A DNA stretch of 64,000 bases from contig NZ_LT906479.1 in assembly GCF_900187015.1 (NCBI RefSeq), forward strand, positions 3,286,001 to 3,350,000, given 5' to 3'. Of this stretch, positions 36,793-46,162 are shown piece after piece (the first letter of the stretch is position 1; every line of letters starts with the position of its first letter). The stretch comes from Serratia ficaria (GTDB lineage: Bacteria; Pseudomonadota; Gammaproteobacteria; Enterobacterales; Enterobacteriaceae). A program made the translations under genes and the position numbers. The notes under the pieces were generated by a model. The model made no database searches. It worked only from the letters and a program-made list of their open reading frames with translations, and had not been told where the DNA came from.

Positions 36793-38041
36793 AAGGCCCC
36801 TGCGGCGCGCCCTCCTCTTTCAACACCGTCACCTTGCCGCTCAGGGTGAACGCGGAGAGCAGCGTAAACAGCAAGGCGACGCAGCCCAGGATCAGATAGG
36901 ACGTCTTGAAGCCGTAACTGATGTACATCAGGCCCGCCGCATAGGACATGCCGATGGCCGACAGCTGCTTGAAGAAGCAAAATCCCCACAGGTAAATCGA
37001 CGCCGAGAGGTTGACGTTAAACTGCGTGGTGATGTATTTGAACACCCCCACCAGCAGGAACGGCACCTCGAACATATGCAGGGTTTTCAATACGATCACC
37101 GCCGCCACCGACTCCGCCATCGACGAACCGATAATCCGCACCGACATGATGATCCCGGCGATCAACAGCGCGTTCTTGCCGCCGATGCGGTTAATGATCA
37201 ACGGCGCGAAGAACATGATGAAGGCGTTGAGGAACTCGCCCAGGGTGGTCACATAGCCGAAGGCCTGGGTTCCGGCGTGGCGATCGCTGAAGAATGAGGT
37301 GAAAAAGTTGGCGAACTGCTGGTCAAACACGTCATACACGCAGGCGACGCCGACGATGTACATCACCAGGCACCAGAACTTGCGCATCTTGAGCAGGTTC
37401 AACGCCGCCTTGAGTTTGGGCGGCTGGTGGTTCAACGCCAGCCCCTGCGCCACCGTCAGGGTGTTGTTTTGCTCCGGTTTGAACAGCAACAGCAGCCCGG
37501 CCAGCACCAGCGCAAAGCTGGAGGCCAGCCAGAAAGCAAATTGGTTGTTGATGGTAAACATGTAACCGACGATCGAAGCGCACACCGCCCAGCCGATGCA
37601 GCCAAACAGCCGCGCCCGGCCATATTCGAAGCGGCTGCGCCGACTGACCTTTTCGACGTAGGCTTCGATCGCCGGCGACCCGCCGCTGCACACCGCCCCG
37701 AGATAAATACCGCACAGCAGCGCGCCCAGGCCAAAGTTGCTGCGCAGCAGCGGTGAAAACACGTAAATAAACAGCGGCGCCAGGAACAGCAGCAGGAAAA
37801 TGATCATCCACAGCAGGTGCTTCTTCAGGCCGAACCTGTCGGTGACAAAGCCGAAGATCGGCTGAAAAATCAGCGCGAACAGCGCCATGCTGGCGAACAC
37901 CAGCCCGGTTTGCCGCTGGTCGAGCTGGTTGACGTCATGCAGCCAGATCGGGAAAAACGGCAGCACCGCGCCGAGGATGAAAAAATAGAAAAAACAGAAG
38001 GCACCGAAGATCCAGAAATTCTTGTTTTTCAAATAAAACAT
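36773..38041 (-). CDS. melY: LacY-family (MelY-like) melibiose/oligosaccharide:H+ symporter
   Basis: A 422-residue major facilitator of the oligosaccharide:H+ symporter family with 12 membrane helices. The N-terminus [20 protein letters not shown] and the segment [20 protein letters not shown] (Glu and Arg equivalents of LacY Glu126 and Arg144) are diagnostic of LacY relatives. It lies downstream of the alpha-galactosidase gene on the same strand (81-base gap), so melibiose is the probable substrate. The symbol is by analogy with Enterobacter MelY. Confidence 0.88.
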   Translation of the reverse strand: MFYLKNKNFWIFGAFCFFYFFILGAVLPFFPIWLHDVNQLDQRQTGLVFASMALFALIFQPIFGFVTDRFGLKKHLLWMIIFLLLFLAPLFIYVFSPLLRSNFGLGALLCGIYLGAVCSGGSPAIEAYVEKVSRRSRFEYGRARLFGCIGWAVCASIVGYMFTINNQFAFWLASSFALVLAGLLLLFKPEQNNTLTVAQGLALNHQPPKLKAALNLLKMRKFWCLVMYIVGVACVYDVFDQQFANFFTSFFSDRHAGTQAFGYVTTLGEFLNAFIMFFAPLIINRIGGKNALLIAGIIMSVRIIGSSMAESVAAVIVLKTLHMFEVPFLLVGVFKYITTQFNVNLSASIYLWGFCFFKQLSAIGMSYAAGLMYISYGFKTSYLILGCVALLFTLLSAFTLSGKVTVLKEEGAPQGPFNTLAS

Positions 38042-38122
38042 GGCTCACCATCCCATTTTTGACGGCGCAGGAGGCCCTGCGCCTTGTGCGTTATCGAGGC
38101 GGTAAATGCGTTCGGTTAACCT

Positions 38123-39430
38123 TTAGTGGTAGGCGGGCAGCCAGCTGCCGTGCGCTTCGATCAGTTCGTCGCACAGGCTGCGAATGTCGTCGATCGACAG
38201 CTCGGCCGAGGTATGCGGATCCAGCAGCGCGGCGTGATAGACGGCCTCTCGCTTGCGCGTCACCGCCGCCTCGATGGTCAACAGCTGGGTATTGATGTTG
38301 GTGCGGTTCAGCGCCGCCAACTGTTCCGGCAGGCGCCCGACGTGGCAGGGCGTAATCCCCTGCCCGTCCACCAGGCACGGCACTTCGACGCAGGCCTCCG
38401 CCGGCAGGTTGGCGATCAGGCCGGCGTTGAGCACGTTGCCGCCAATCTTGTACGGCCGGTCGGTTTCTATCGCCTCGATGATATAAGAGGCATATTCGTG
38501 GGTGCGGCTGTGGCTCAGGGTGGCGTCATGGGTCAACGCCAGTTTCTGCTGCTGCCAGCGGTCGATCTGCTCGATACAGCGACGCGGGTATTCGTCCAGC
38601 GGGATATTGAAGCGCTCGATCAGTTCCGGGTAGTGGCGCTTGATCCAGTACGGCATGTATTCGGCGTTGTGCTCGGATGATTCGGTAACGTAATAACCGA
38701 AGGTTTTCATGATCTCATGGCGCACCATATCGTCGTGCTTGCCCTGCAGGGCGTTGGCGCGGCGTTTGATCTCCGGATACAGATCTTCCCCGTGGCGGCG
38801 AATATCCAGCAGCCAGGCCATGTGGTTAATGCCGGCGATATGGAACTGCACGTCGTCGGTGGGCATGTCCACGCTTTTCAACAGGGTTTCTGCGCACACC
38901 TGCACGCTGTGGCACAGGCCGACGGTTTTCACCCCGGTATGGCGCAGCATCGCGCCGGTCAGCGCCGCCATCGGATTGGTGTAGTTCAACAGCCAGGCGT
39001 CGGGGCAAACCTCTTCGATATCGCGAGCGAAATCGAACAGCACCGGGATGGTGCGCAACGCGCGGAAGATGCCGCCGATCCCCAGTGTGTCGGCGATGGT
39101 CTGCTGCAGGCCGTACTTTTTGGCAATCTTAAAGTCGGTGATGGTGCAGGGATCGTAACCCCCAACCTGAATGGCGTTCACCACATAGTGGGCGTTTTTC
39201 AGCGCCGCACGGCGATTTTCCACCCCGAGGTAGCGCCCGATACGCGCCCTGCCGGCGTTGATGTTGCGGTTGATATTGCTCAACATGGCGAAGGATTCAT
39301 CCAGCCGGGCGCTGTCGATGTCATACAGCGCAATCTCCACCTCTTTCAACGCCGGGGTCGCCATGATGTCGCCGAGCACGTTCTTGGCGAAAATGGTGCT
39401 GCCTGCGCCCATAAATGTCACTTTAATCAT
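38123..39430 (-). CDS. melA: NAD-dependent alpha-galactosidase, glycoside hydrolase family 4
   Basis: A 435-residue GH4 enzyme with the N-terminal NAD-binding segment VTFMGAGSTIFAKNVLGDIM, the GGYDPCTITDFKIAKKYG region, NYTNPMAALTGAML, GLCHSVQVCAE with the Mn-ligand Cys-His, and FHIAGINHMAWLLD. This is the MelA pattern, an unusual hydrolase using NAD+ and Mn2+ through an oxidation-elimination mechanism. The ATG at 39430 has GGAGACAG upstream; a longer frame to 39538 overlaps the divergent promoter region. The operon order is melA-melY, divergent from an AraC-type regulator. Confidence 0.92.
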   Translation of the reverse strand: MIKVTFMGAGSTIFAKNVLGDIMATPALKEVEIALYDIDSARLDESFAMLSNINRNINAGRARIGRYLGVENRRAALKNAHYVVNAIQVGGYDPCTITDFKIAKKYGLQQTIADTLGIGGIFRALRTIPVLFDFARDIEEVCPDAWLLNYTNPMAALTGAMLRHTGVKTVGLCHSVQVCAETLLKSVDMPTDDVQFHIAGINHMAWLLDIRRHGEDLYPEIKRRANALQGKHDDMVRHEIMKTFGYYVTESSEHNAEYMPYWIKRHYPELIERFNIPLDEYPRRCIEQIDRWQQQKLALTHDATLSHSRTHEYASYIIEAIETDRPYKIGGNVLNAGLIANLPAEACVEVPCLVDGQGITPCHVGRLPEQLAALNRTNINTQLLTIEAAVTRKREAVYHAALLDPHTSAELSIDDIRSLCDELIEAHGSWLPAYH

Positions 39431-39629
39431 CGTCTGTCTCCGCTGCTGCTGTTTTCGATGGCTTGAAACTACCCGGCGGCGGTGACCCGGTATAGGGATA
39501 AATGTGACCTGATTATGGCGAAAAATGACGCCGGTCAAAAACTGTGAGCTGAGTCTGAGTCTGCCGAGCGCGCCGTTCGCCGGCGGCGGCTACACTGTCA
39601 ACGAGAACAAAAAGTGTGGAGACTGCCTG

Positions 39630-40454
39630 ATGCACAAGAGTTTTACCCTGAGCCACACCGATAACATCGAACTGAACCTGTATCAGTACGGCGAGGAAAA
39701 TTGCGCGAAAGGACACAGCTTCGGCCCCGCCGTGCGGCGGCACTATCTATTTCATTATGTGATAAGCGGCCACGGCGTTCTGCACAGCGAATTCGGCGCG
39801 TTTCCGGTTGCCGCCGGCGAAGGTTTCCTGATCTATCCGCAGGATGTCACCACCTATTGCGCCGACCCGCGGGATCCCTGGCACTACATGTGGCTGGAGG
39901 TGGACGGGCTGATCGCCGGCAAGATGTTCGAAGAGTGCCGCCTGAGCCGCCGCGCCCCGGTTTACCGCCCCGCAGAGTACGGCGATGAGCCCGATACCCT
40001 GCGCTATCTGCGGCAAATCATCGCGCAGGGCGAGCGCCACCGCTTGACGGCAATCGGCCTGTGCTACCTGTTTTTCTCCGCGCTGGTGACCAGCACGCCG
40101 CAGGGCGCCGCCGAGCGGCAGAGCGACCGCGCGCAGCACCTGCGCAAGGCGGTGAAATACCTTGAAAACCGCTACCATGAGCCGCTGACCGTCGCAGGCC
40201 TGGCCGCCTACTGCAATCTCAACCGCAGCCACCTGTGTCGGCTGTTCAAACAGGAGTTCGGCGTCGGGCCCAAGGAGTATCTGCTGAAACTGCGCATGAA
40301 CATCGCCGTCAGCCTGCTGTGCAACAGCCAGACGGCGATCAAAGTGGTCGGCATTTCGGTGGGTTATGAAAACCAGCTGCACTTCTCCAAGGCCTTCAAG
40401 CAGGTGTATGGCCTGTCGCCCGCCAAATGGCGGCTGCAGAATCAGCCGGCCTGA
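39630..40454 (+). CDS. AraC-family regulator of the melibiose genes
   Basis: A 274-residue AraC/XylS-type activator starting at the ATG at 39630 (MHKSFTLSHTDNIELNLYQY); an open frame further upstream to 39525 lacks a plausible start site. The N-terminal cupin-like sugar-binding domain (about 1-150) has HYLFHYVISGHGVLHSEFG. The C-terminal double HTH (about 170-270) has LTVAGLAAYCNLNRSHLCRL and VVGISVGYENQLHFSKAFKQ. It is more like RafR/MsmR-type regulators than E. coli MelR. It is divergent from melA (200-base gap), so control of melAY is very likely. Confidence 0.88.
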   Translation: MHKSFTLSHTDNIELNLYQYGEENCAKGHSFGPAVRRHYLFHYVISGHGVLHSEFGAFPVAAGEGFLIYPQDVTTYCADPRDPWHYMWLEVDGLIAGKMFEECRLSRRAPVYRPAEYGDEPDTLRYLRQIIAQGERHRLTAIGLCYLFFSALVTSTPQGAAERQSDRAQHLRKAVKYLENRYHEPLTVAGLAAYCNLNRSHLCRLFKQEFGVGPKEYLLKLRMNIAVSLLCNSQTAIKVVGISVGYENQLHFSKAFKQVYGLSPAKWRLQNQPA

Positions 40455-40457
40455 GGG

Positions 40458-41906
40458 TCAGCCGCCGGGCCGCTCTTGCGCGGCCGCCCTTTTAACCCGC
40501 GGATATTTCTGCAGCCAGCGGCCGCTGACCATGCGCCAATAGAACAGCGCGCCGCGCACCGCCCAGTCGAAGAACATGCCGAGCCACACCCCCACCACGC
40601 CCATGCCCAGCACGATGCCCAGCGTATAGCCGGCCACCACCCGGCAACCCCACATGCCCAGCATCGACACCCACATGGCGAAACGGGCGTCGCGCGCGCC
40701 CTTCAACCCGGCGGGCAGTACCCAGGAGGCGGCCCAGATCGGCATAAAGGCGGCGTTGAGCCAAATCAGCACCTTCACCACCTCTTTCACGTCATCCTGT
40801 TGGGTATAAAAGGCGGCGAACACCCCGGCCAGCGGCGCGGTGCCCCAGGCAATGGCCGTCAGCCCGAGGGTCGACAGCCAAAAGATGTGGCGCAGCTGGC
40901 GTTCCGCCTGGCCGATCTGCCCTTTGCCCAGCCGCCGGCCCACGATGATGGTCGACGCCGATCCCAGCGCATTGCCCGGCAGGTTGATCAGCGAAGCGAT
41001 GGAGAAGGCGATAAAATTGCCGGCGATGACGTTGGTGCCCATCCCGGCGACAAACATCTGGGTCAGCAGTTTACCGCCGTTGAACAATACCGATTCGATG
41101 CTGGCGGGTATGCCGATCCCCAGCACCTCCCACAGGATATTCAGCTTCAGCGGGGTAAAATAGCTTTTCAGCGTGATGTGCAGCGCCGGATTAAACCCGA
41201 TCATCAGCACGTAAATAATCGCGGCGGCGCCGATATAGCGCGAAATGGTCAGCCCCAGCCCGGCGCCGACAAAGCCCAACCCGTCCCAGCCCAGCATGCC
41301 GTAAATCAGTATGCTGCTGATGATGATATTGAGAATGTTCATGCCGCCGTTGATCAGCAGCGGAATTTTGGTGTTGCCCGCCCCGCGCAGCGCGCCGCTG
41401 CCGATCAGCGCAATCGCCGCCGCCGGGTAGCTCCACACCGTGGTTTGCAGGTAAGACAGCGCCAACGCCTTGACCTGCGGCGTGGCCGCCCCGGCGATGA
41501 CGTCGATAATCCGCTCGCCCGCCAGGTGAATGCCCGCCGCCAACAGCAGCGAGACCAGGGTCATCAGCACCAGCGACTGGCGCGCCGCCGCCCGCGCCCT
41601 TTTGCGATCCCGCTTGCCCAGGCTGAAGGCCACCACCACGGTGGTGCCCAGATCCACCGCGGCGAAGAAGGCGATGATCACCATATTGAAGCTGTCCGCC
41701 AGCCCGACGCCGGCCATGGCTTCCTTGCCGATCCAACTGACCAGGAAGGTGCTCAGCACCCCCATCAGCAGAACGCAGGCGTTCTCCATAAAGATCGGCA
41801 CCGCCAGCGGCGTGATTTCGCGCCAGAACAGCACCCGGTAGCTCTTGCGTTTGGCGTACCAGGGCGTGTTTTCCACGCGCTGGCGCAGTGCGGCATATAA
41901 ATTCAA
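40458..41906 (-). CDS. MATE-family efflux transporter
   Basis: A 482-residue protein with 12 predicted membrane helices in two six-helix halves. The MATE_family signature appears in both repeats (for example FMENACVLLMGVLSTFLVSW, and in the second half GNALGSASTIIVGRRLGKGQ). It exports cationic compounds in exchange for Na+ or H+. The stop lies three bases from the converging stop of the melibiose regulator gene, with no room for a separate terminator. The start is the ATG at 41906. Confidence 0.92.
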   Translation of the reverse strand: MNLYAALRQRVENTPWYAKRKSYRVLFWREITPLAVPIFMENACVLLMGVLSTFLVSWIGKEAMAGVGLADSFNMVIIAFFAAVDLGTTVVVAFSLGKRDRKRARAAARQSLVLMTLVSLLLAAGIHLAGERIIDVIAGAATPQVKALALSYLQTTVWSYPAAAIALIGSGALRGAGNTKIPLLINGGMNILNIIISSILIYGMLGWDGLGFVGAGLGLTISRYIGAAAIIYVLMIGFNPALHITLKSYFTPLKLNILWEVLGIGIPASIESVLFNGGKLLTQMFVAGMGTNVIAGNFIAFSIASLINLPGNALGSASTIIVGRRLGKGQIGQAERQLRHIFWLSTLGLTAIAWGTAPLAGVFAAFYTQQDDVKEVVKVLIWLNAAFMPIWAASWVLPAGLKGARDARFAMWVSMLGMWGCRVVAGYTLGIVLGMGVVGVWLGMFFDWAVRGALFYWRMVSGRWLQKYPRVKRAAAQERPGG

Positions 41907-42062
41907 GATGGGCTCGCGGGATAAAAGTGAAACTTCATTTCAAATGATGAGTGACAAACCGTTACCCTGCAAAGAATTTTTTAGCCGATTCACGCGCGGC
42001 AGCAAAAATCGGGGCGATGGCACGTGGGCGAGCGGAAAAGCCCGGCAGCAACGGTTGGCCGC

Positions 42063-42263
42063 TTAGCGCCGGGCGCCGCTGACCTTGGTCGCCCGGGCGG
42101 GGTTGCCGGCGACGAATTCGAGGGTGGGCGAGTAGTAGAACGGCAGCCAGGCGTTATAGCCGCTTTCCCACTCCCATTTGACCGGGCAGGGCCACAGCAT
42201 GTCTTCATGCAGGATGTAATAGATCCACCGCCCGTGCGGACGGCGCGGTTTAAGCGTTTTCAT
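42063..42263 (-). CDS. small tryptophan/tyrosine-rich protein of unknown function
   Basis: A 66-residue protein from the ATG at 42263 (MKTLKPRRPHGRWIYYILHE); a GTG at 42305 in the same frame would add 14 residues. The core YYILHEDMLWPCPVKWEWES and LPFYYSPTLEFVA is rich in aromatic residues and looks like real coding sequence. There is no clear ribosome binding site at either start. The family was not recognised. Confidence 0.55.
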   Translation of the reverse strand: MKTLKPRRPHGRWIYYILHEDMLWPCPVKWEWESGYNAWLPFYYSPTLEFVAGNPARATKVSGARR

Positions 42264-42384
42264 AAACAGTGTCTGAGCGGCCTGGTGCGTTGCGATAGGG
42301 TTCACCGCCGCATTTTACCGCGATTCGCCGCGGGGGGACAGCCCGCTTTGCCGGCCCAGACCGGCCGGCATGAGGATAACGGCG

Positions 42385-43071
42385 TTAGTTTACCGGCAGC
42401 GCCAGCACCCGATCGGTGCTCATGATTTCGGCGAACACGTCGGCGACGCCGGCCAACGCGGCGCGCTGCAGGTCCGCATGGCTCACCACCTGATGGTCCC
42501 AGGTCGCCAGACTGCGGGTGGCGGTGGCGTCCGCCGGAATAATCACCTGATACCCCAGCGGCACCGCATCGCGCGCCGTCGAGGAAACGCACATGTGAGT
42601 CATCAAGCCGCTGACGATCAGCTGCCTGACGCCCGCCTGTTTTAACTGCCGATCCAGATCGGTGCCGACAAACGAGCTGGGCGTCGCTTTGGTAATCACC
42701 TTATCCCCGGCGGCGGGCTGCAGGTCCGGATGGAACGCGGCGAACTGGCTGCCTTCGGCGAACAGCGGGCCGTTGGCCGGGCCAAGATGGCGCACGAAGA
42801 ATACCGGCATATGATGCCGATGGGCGAACGCCACCAGCCGCTGGGTATGCTTTAACGCCTTGAGGCCGTCGGGGATCGGCATCTTGCCGATAAAGTATTC
42901 ATTCTGGAAATCAATCACCAGCAACGCCGTGGCGTTGGCCGGCAGGCTTTGAGTGGCCTGGGCGCCGCTCAGGGTGCGGATGGTCGGCGCCGTTTGCGCG
43001 TCGGCGGCGAAGCCGAGGCCGGAGGCCGCCATCGACAGCGTCAACGCACCGCAGGCAATCAGTTTTTTCAT
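42385..43071 (-). CDS. secreted isochorismatase-like cysteine hydrolase
   Basis: A 228-residue protein with an N-terminal signal peptide (MKKLIACGALTLSMAASGLG then FAADA, cleavage near residue 23). The isochorismatase-fold catalytic triad is visible as Asp54 (LLVIDFQNEY), Lys128 (KVITKATPSS) and Cys161 (LMTHMCVSSTARDA). Such hydrolases act on amides or nicotinamide-like substrates; secretion is unusual for the superfamily. It is divergent from a GlxA-type regulator gene, a frequent pairing. Confidence 0.9.
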   Translation of the reverse strand: MKKLIACGALTLSMAASGLGFAADAQTAPTIRTLSGAQATQSLPANATALLVIDFQNEYFIGKMPIPDGLKALKHTQRLVAFAHRHHMPVFFVRHLGPANGPLFAEGSQFAAFHPDLQPAAGDKVITKATPSSFVGTDLDRQLKQAGVRQLIVSGLMTHMCVSSTARDAVPLGYQVIIPADATATRSLATWDHQVVSHADLQRAALAGVADVFAEIMSTDRVLALPVN

Positions 43072-43233
43072 TTTCGGTTATCCTTGTGAGGTAAGAAAAA
43101 CCGCGGACAATCCGCCGCGGGGACAGGATCAATTTTGCGGGTTGCGGCGCGGCGGCAACAGATACTCCAGTCACCAAAAACGATACCATCGGGCCAAATT
43201 TTCGCGGACGGTGCATCATCAGAAGGAAGCAAC

Positions 43234-44211
43234 ATGTCACCCCTCAACGTGGCTATCGTGGTCTTTAACGACATCATCCCGTTTCATCTTTCGGTACCCT
43301 GCGCGGTGTTCGAAAAGGCGCTGGACGCCAAGGGCGAGGCCGCCTACCGGCTGATGATTTGCGCCACCGAACCCGGGCCGCTGCGCACCAACGCCGGCTT
43401 TTCCATTATCGCGGAACAGAGTTTGGCGGCATTGGCGCAGGCCGACATGGTGATCGTGCCCAGTTGGAGCACCCCGGACATCCCGCCGCCGCCGGCGCTG
43501 ACCGACGCCCTGCTCGCCGCCCACGCGCGCGGGGCGCAAATTGTCGGCCTGTGCATGGGCGCCTTTGTGCTGGCCGCCGCCGGCCTGCTCGATGGCCGGC
43601 CGGCGACCACCCACTGGCACTGGATGGCGGATTTTCTGCAGCGTTATCCGCGGGTGTCGGTAGACAAAAACGTGCTGTACGTGGACGACGGCGATATCGT
43701 CACCTCGGCGGGCACCGCCGCCAGCATCGATTGCTGCCTGCATCTGGTGCGCCGCCACTGCGGTGCGGAGACGGCCAACGCGGTGGCCAGACAATTGGTG
43801 GTGCCGCCGCATCGTCAGGGCGGCCAGGCGCAGTTTATCGAACAGCCGGTGTATAACACCGCCGGTGGCGATCGGTTCATGCAAACGCTGAATTGGGCAA
43901 CGGAAAACCTGCGGCAGCCGCTGACGCTGGACGCGCTGGCGGCCAGGGCCTGCATGAGCCGCCGCAGCTTCACCCGGCGCTTTCAGCAAACCACCGGCAC
44001 CACCTTCATGCAGTGGCTGCTCAACCAACGGTTGGCGATGGCGCAGCGTTTTTTGGAGAAAACCGATCAGCCCGTCGAGCGTATCGCGCAGGCCGCCGGC
44101 TTCGCCACCGCGCTGTCGATGCGCCGCCATTTTCAACGACAGTTCAAGACGTCGCCTTCGCTGTACCGCAAGGAGTTTCGGTTAACCGAGGCACCGGCCG
44201 GAACAGGGTGA
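43234..44211 (+). CDS. GlxA-family regulator (DJ-1/PfpI domain plus AraC HTH)
   Basis: A 325-residue regulator starting at the ATG at 43234 (AGAAGGAAGCAAC upstream). The N-terminal DJ-1/PfpI-like domain has ADMVIVPSWSTPDIP and IVGLCMGAFVLAAAGLLDGR with the nucleophile-elbow Cys. The C-terminal AraC double HTH has LTLDALAARACMSRRSFTRR and VERIAQAAGFATALSMRRHF. It is divergent from the secreted isochorismatase-like gene and presumably controls it. Confidence 0.92.
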   Translation: MSPLNVAIVVFNDIIPFHLSVPCAVFEKALDAKGEAAYRLMICATEPGPLRTNAGFSIIAEQSLAALAQADMVIVPSWSTPDIPPPPALTDALLAAHARGAQIVGLCMGAFVLAAAGLLDGRPATTHWHWMADFLQRYPRVSVDKNVLYVDDGDIVTSAGTAASIDCCLHLVRRHCGAETANAVARQLVVPPHRQGGQAQFIEQPVYNTAGGDRFMQTLNWATENLRQPLTLDALAARACMSRRSFTRRFQQTTGTTFMQWLLNQRLAMAQRFLEKTDQPVERIAQAAGFATALSMRRHFQRQFKTSPSLYRKEFRLTEAPAGTG

Positions 44212-44224
44212 AATGGCCGCCCGA

Positions 44225-44518
44225 TCAGGATGCCGGGCACTGCACCTTGGCGAGAGCATCCCGATAATTCTTCTCGTTTTTGCGCTCTATCGCCACCGTG
44301 GCCTCGCGGATATGCTGCTTATTGTCGCCAACGGACAGTATTTTGTTCGCCCAGTCGTTATCGGACGTTCCCGCTTGTTGATGGCAGACTTTCTTCAGCT
44401 CGGCCATCACCTGCTGTTTATGTTGCTCAAACTGCAGGGATTGCAATGCGGATTCAGCCAGCGCATTGCCGGAAGCCAGCAGGCAGACCCACAGTAAAAG
44501 TTTTCTTGATGCGGCCAC
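44225..44518 (-). CDS. yicS: YicS family secreted protein
   Basis: A 97-residue protein with a signal peptide (KLLLWVCLLASGNALAES) and the YicS core: KKVCHQQAGTSDNDWANKIL and QHIREATVAIERKNEKNYRD, ending KVQCPAS. Two conserved Cys probably form a disulfide in the periplasm. It equals the E. coli YicS length as I recall it. The function is not established, although the family has been linked to stress and virulence phenotypes in some strains. Confidence 0.85.
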   Translation of the reverse strand: MAASRKLLLWVCLLASGNALAESALQSLQFEQHKQQVMAELKKVCHQQAGTSDNDWANKILSVGDNKQHIREATVAIERKNEKNYRDALAKVQCPAS

Positions 44519-44628
44519 GGAACGCTCCTTGGTTCAGGAAGGGTAAGATAGCTTTAACTATATGTTCTCCCTAAACAATGCGCAAACGGCGCAGCGAGCG
44601 GCAGCCCTGTGCCGCCGGTGACGATGGC

Positions 44629-44850
44629 TCAGCCGTTGATTTTTTCGGGGGGCAGCCGTTGCGCCACCTGGCGGTAGTGCTCCAGACGCTGTTTGAAATA
44701 GCGCCGCAGATGCTCGGGCTGCTCGGCCTCCACCAGCGCGGGCGTCACCGGCAGGTTCAACCGCTCCTTGCCCGCCACGCAGCTGGCCGCAATATCCGCA
44801 TGCAGTTTGCCGACGTAATTGCCCGAATAACCCCGATAGTAAAGTGACAT
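44629..44850 (-). CDS. small conserved-looking protein of unknown function (73 aa)
   Basis: A 73-residue soluble protein starting MSLYYRGYSGNYVGKLHADI. It is helical in the C-terminal half (LRRYFKQRLEHYRQVAQRLP) and has one cysteine. The upstream segment GGGGGCGGC is a weak ribosome binding site. It lies between yicS and the MetQ-like gene. The family was not recognised. Confidence 0.6.
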   Translation of the reverse strand: MSLYYRGYSGNYVGKLHADIAASCVAGKERLNLPVTPALVEAEQPEHLRRYFKQRLEHYRQVAQRLPPEKING

Positions 44851-45027
44851 GCCGCCCCCTGAAGACCTCTAAATTTCGAGGCCGCATCCGCGCAGGGAAC
44901 CAGCCTCACCCACCGAAATATAACCAAGTATATAACGATCTTCCAGCGCCGCCGCCGGATGAGAAGCGATATACAGCCGGAAAGGGATGTAATAGTATCC
45001 ATCAATCATGATCTCAGGAGAGCGTAG

Positions 45028-45831
45028 TTGATGAAAAAGTTGATGTTTTCGGCGTTGGTAGCCACATCCGTTATTTTGTTGTCGGCCTGTTCGCCCGACA
45101 ACGACAGCAAGATAAAGGTGGCGATCAATACCGGGCCGGATGAGGCTATCTGGCAGGAAGTGCAAAAGGTCGCGAAGAGCCAATACCAGCTGGATGTCGA
45201 GGTTATTTCCTTTAATGACTACGTTTTGCCCAATGAAGCCCTGAGAAATAAAGACGTCGACGCCAACGCTTTCCAGAGCCTGCCTTATCTGGAAGATCAA
45301 TCGAAGGAGCGCGGCTATAAATTCGCCATTCTCGGCAAGACCTTTATTTTCCCGATCGCCGCCTACTCGCACAAAATCCGCAAGCTCAGCGAGCTGCAGG
45401 ATGGCGCCACCCTGACCCTGTCCAACGAAGCCACCACCCTCGGCCGCAGCCTGCTGTTGCTGCAGGCGCAGGGCTTGATCAAGCTGAAGGACGGCGTCGG
45501 CTACCTGCCCACCACGCTGGACATTGTCGAAAACCCGAAAAAGCTCAAGTTCGTGCAAGTGGATACGCCGCAGCTGACCCGCACGCTGGACGACCCTAAC
45601 GTCTCGTTGTCGATCATCAACACCAATTTCTCGGCGCAGGCCGGTTTGTCCGCCGCGCGCGACGGCCTGTTTATGGAAGGCGTCGCCTCGCCTTACGTGA
45701 ATGCGCTGGTGGTGCGAGCAGAGGATAAAGACAGTGAAAAACTGCAGAAATTGAAAGCGGCCTTCCAGTCGAAGGGCGTCGAGGACAAAGCGCGGGACGT
45801 CTATAAGGGCGACGCCATTAAGGCCTGGTAA
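45028..45831 (+). CDS. MetQ/NlpA-family substrate-binding lipoprotein
   Basis: A 267-residue lipoprotein. The lipobox lies in SVILLSACSPD, with acylated Cys21, after a hydrophobic signal. The mature part has the type 2 binding-protein fold of the methionine family (VAINTGPDEAIWQEVQKVAK; NALRNKDVDANAFQSLPYLE-like segment). No metN ATPase or metI permease gene is adjacent, so it resembles the orphan NlpA rather than a full MetNIQ operon. An AGGAGAG site precedes the ATG, and a hairpin follows the stop. Confidence 0.9.
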   Translation: MMKKLMFSALVATSVILLSACSPDNDSKIKVAINTGPDEAIWQEVQKVAKSQYQLDVEVISFNDYVLPNEALRNKDVDANAFQSLPYLEDQSKERGYKFAILGKTFIFPIAAYSHKIRKLSELQDGATLTLSNEATTLGRSLLLLQAQGLIKLKDGVGYLPTTLDIVENPKKLKFVQVDTPQLTRTLDDPNVSLSIINTNFSAQAGLSAARDGLFMEGVASPYVNALVVRAEDKDSEKLQKLKAAFQSKGVEDKARDVYKGDAIKAW

Positions 45832-45837
45832 TCTTCA

Positions 45838-45864
45838 CCGGCACGGCGAACGCGCCTGTGCCGG
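45838..45864 (+). terminator. hairpin after the MetQ-like gene
   Basis: CCGGCAC (45838-45844) pairs with GTGCCGG (45858-45864) six bases after the stop. It is of moderate strength with no T tract. Confidence 0.45.
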
Positions 45865-45980
45865 GTCAGCTATCCCCGGAGCTACTGCTTGACAAGGTGT
45901 TCGATGCGGGCGTACTGCGGTGGGGATGGGCTATCTGTGACCGGGATCGTTGAAAGATCACTACGTAAGTGATTGAATAA

Positions 45981-46070
45981 TGGCGGAGAGAGGGGGATTT
46001 GAACCCCCGGTAGAGTTGCCCCTACTCCAGTTTTCGAGACTGGTCCGTTCAGCCGCTCCGGCATCTCTCC
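45981..46070 (-). tRNA. tRNA-Ser (anticodon CGA)
   Basis: The minus strand reads GGAGAGA at the 5' end (46070) and TCTCTCC-G-CCA at the 3' end, so CCA is encoded. The anticodon stem CCAGT/ACTGG encloses the loop CTCGAAA, anticodon CGA. A long variable arm is present, as in class II serine tRNAs. The length is 90 nt. Confidence 0.95.
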
Positions 46071-46162
46071 TGACAACGCTTGCTATCATGCCCCTTTTTG
46101 CGGCATTTTTACAGTGTTAGCCTCCAGCCGAACGTTCAAGTGACCACTTTACGAGCAACCTG

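Noticed and set aside
40476..41900. A 474-codon plus-strand frame across the MATE gene
   Set aside because: A shadow of the MATE coding sequence: its translation is rich in His, Gln, Arg and Ala without hydrophobic pattern or motifs.
45882..46076. A 64-codon minus-strand frame
   Set aside because: It runs through the tRNA-Ser gene; the translation is the familiar artefact of reading a tRNA as protein.
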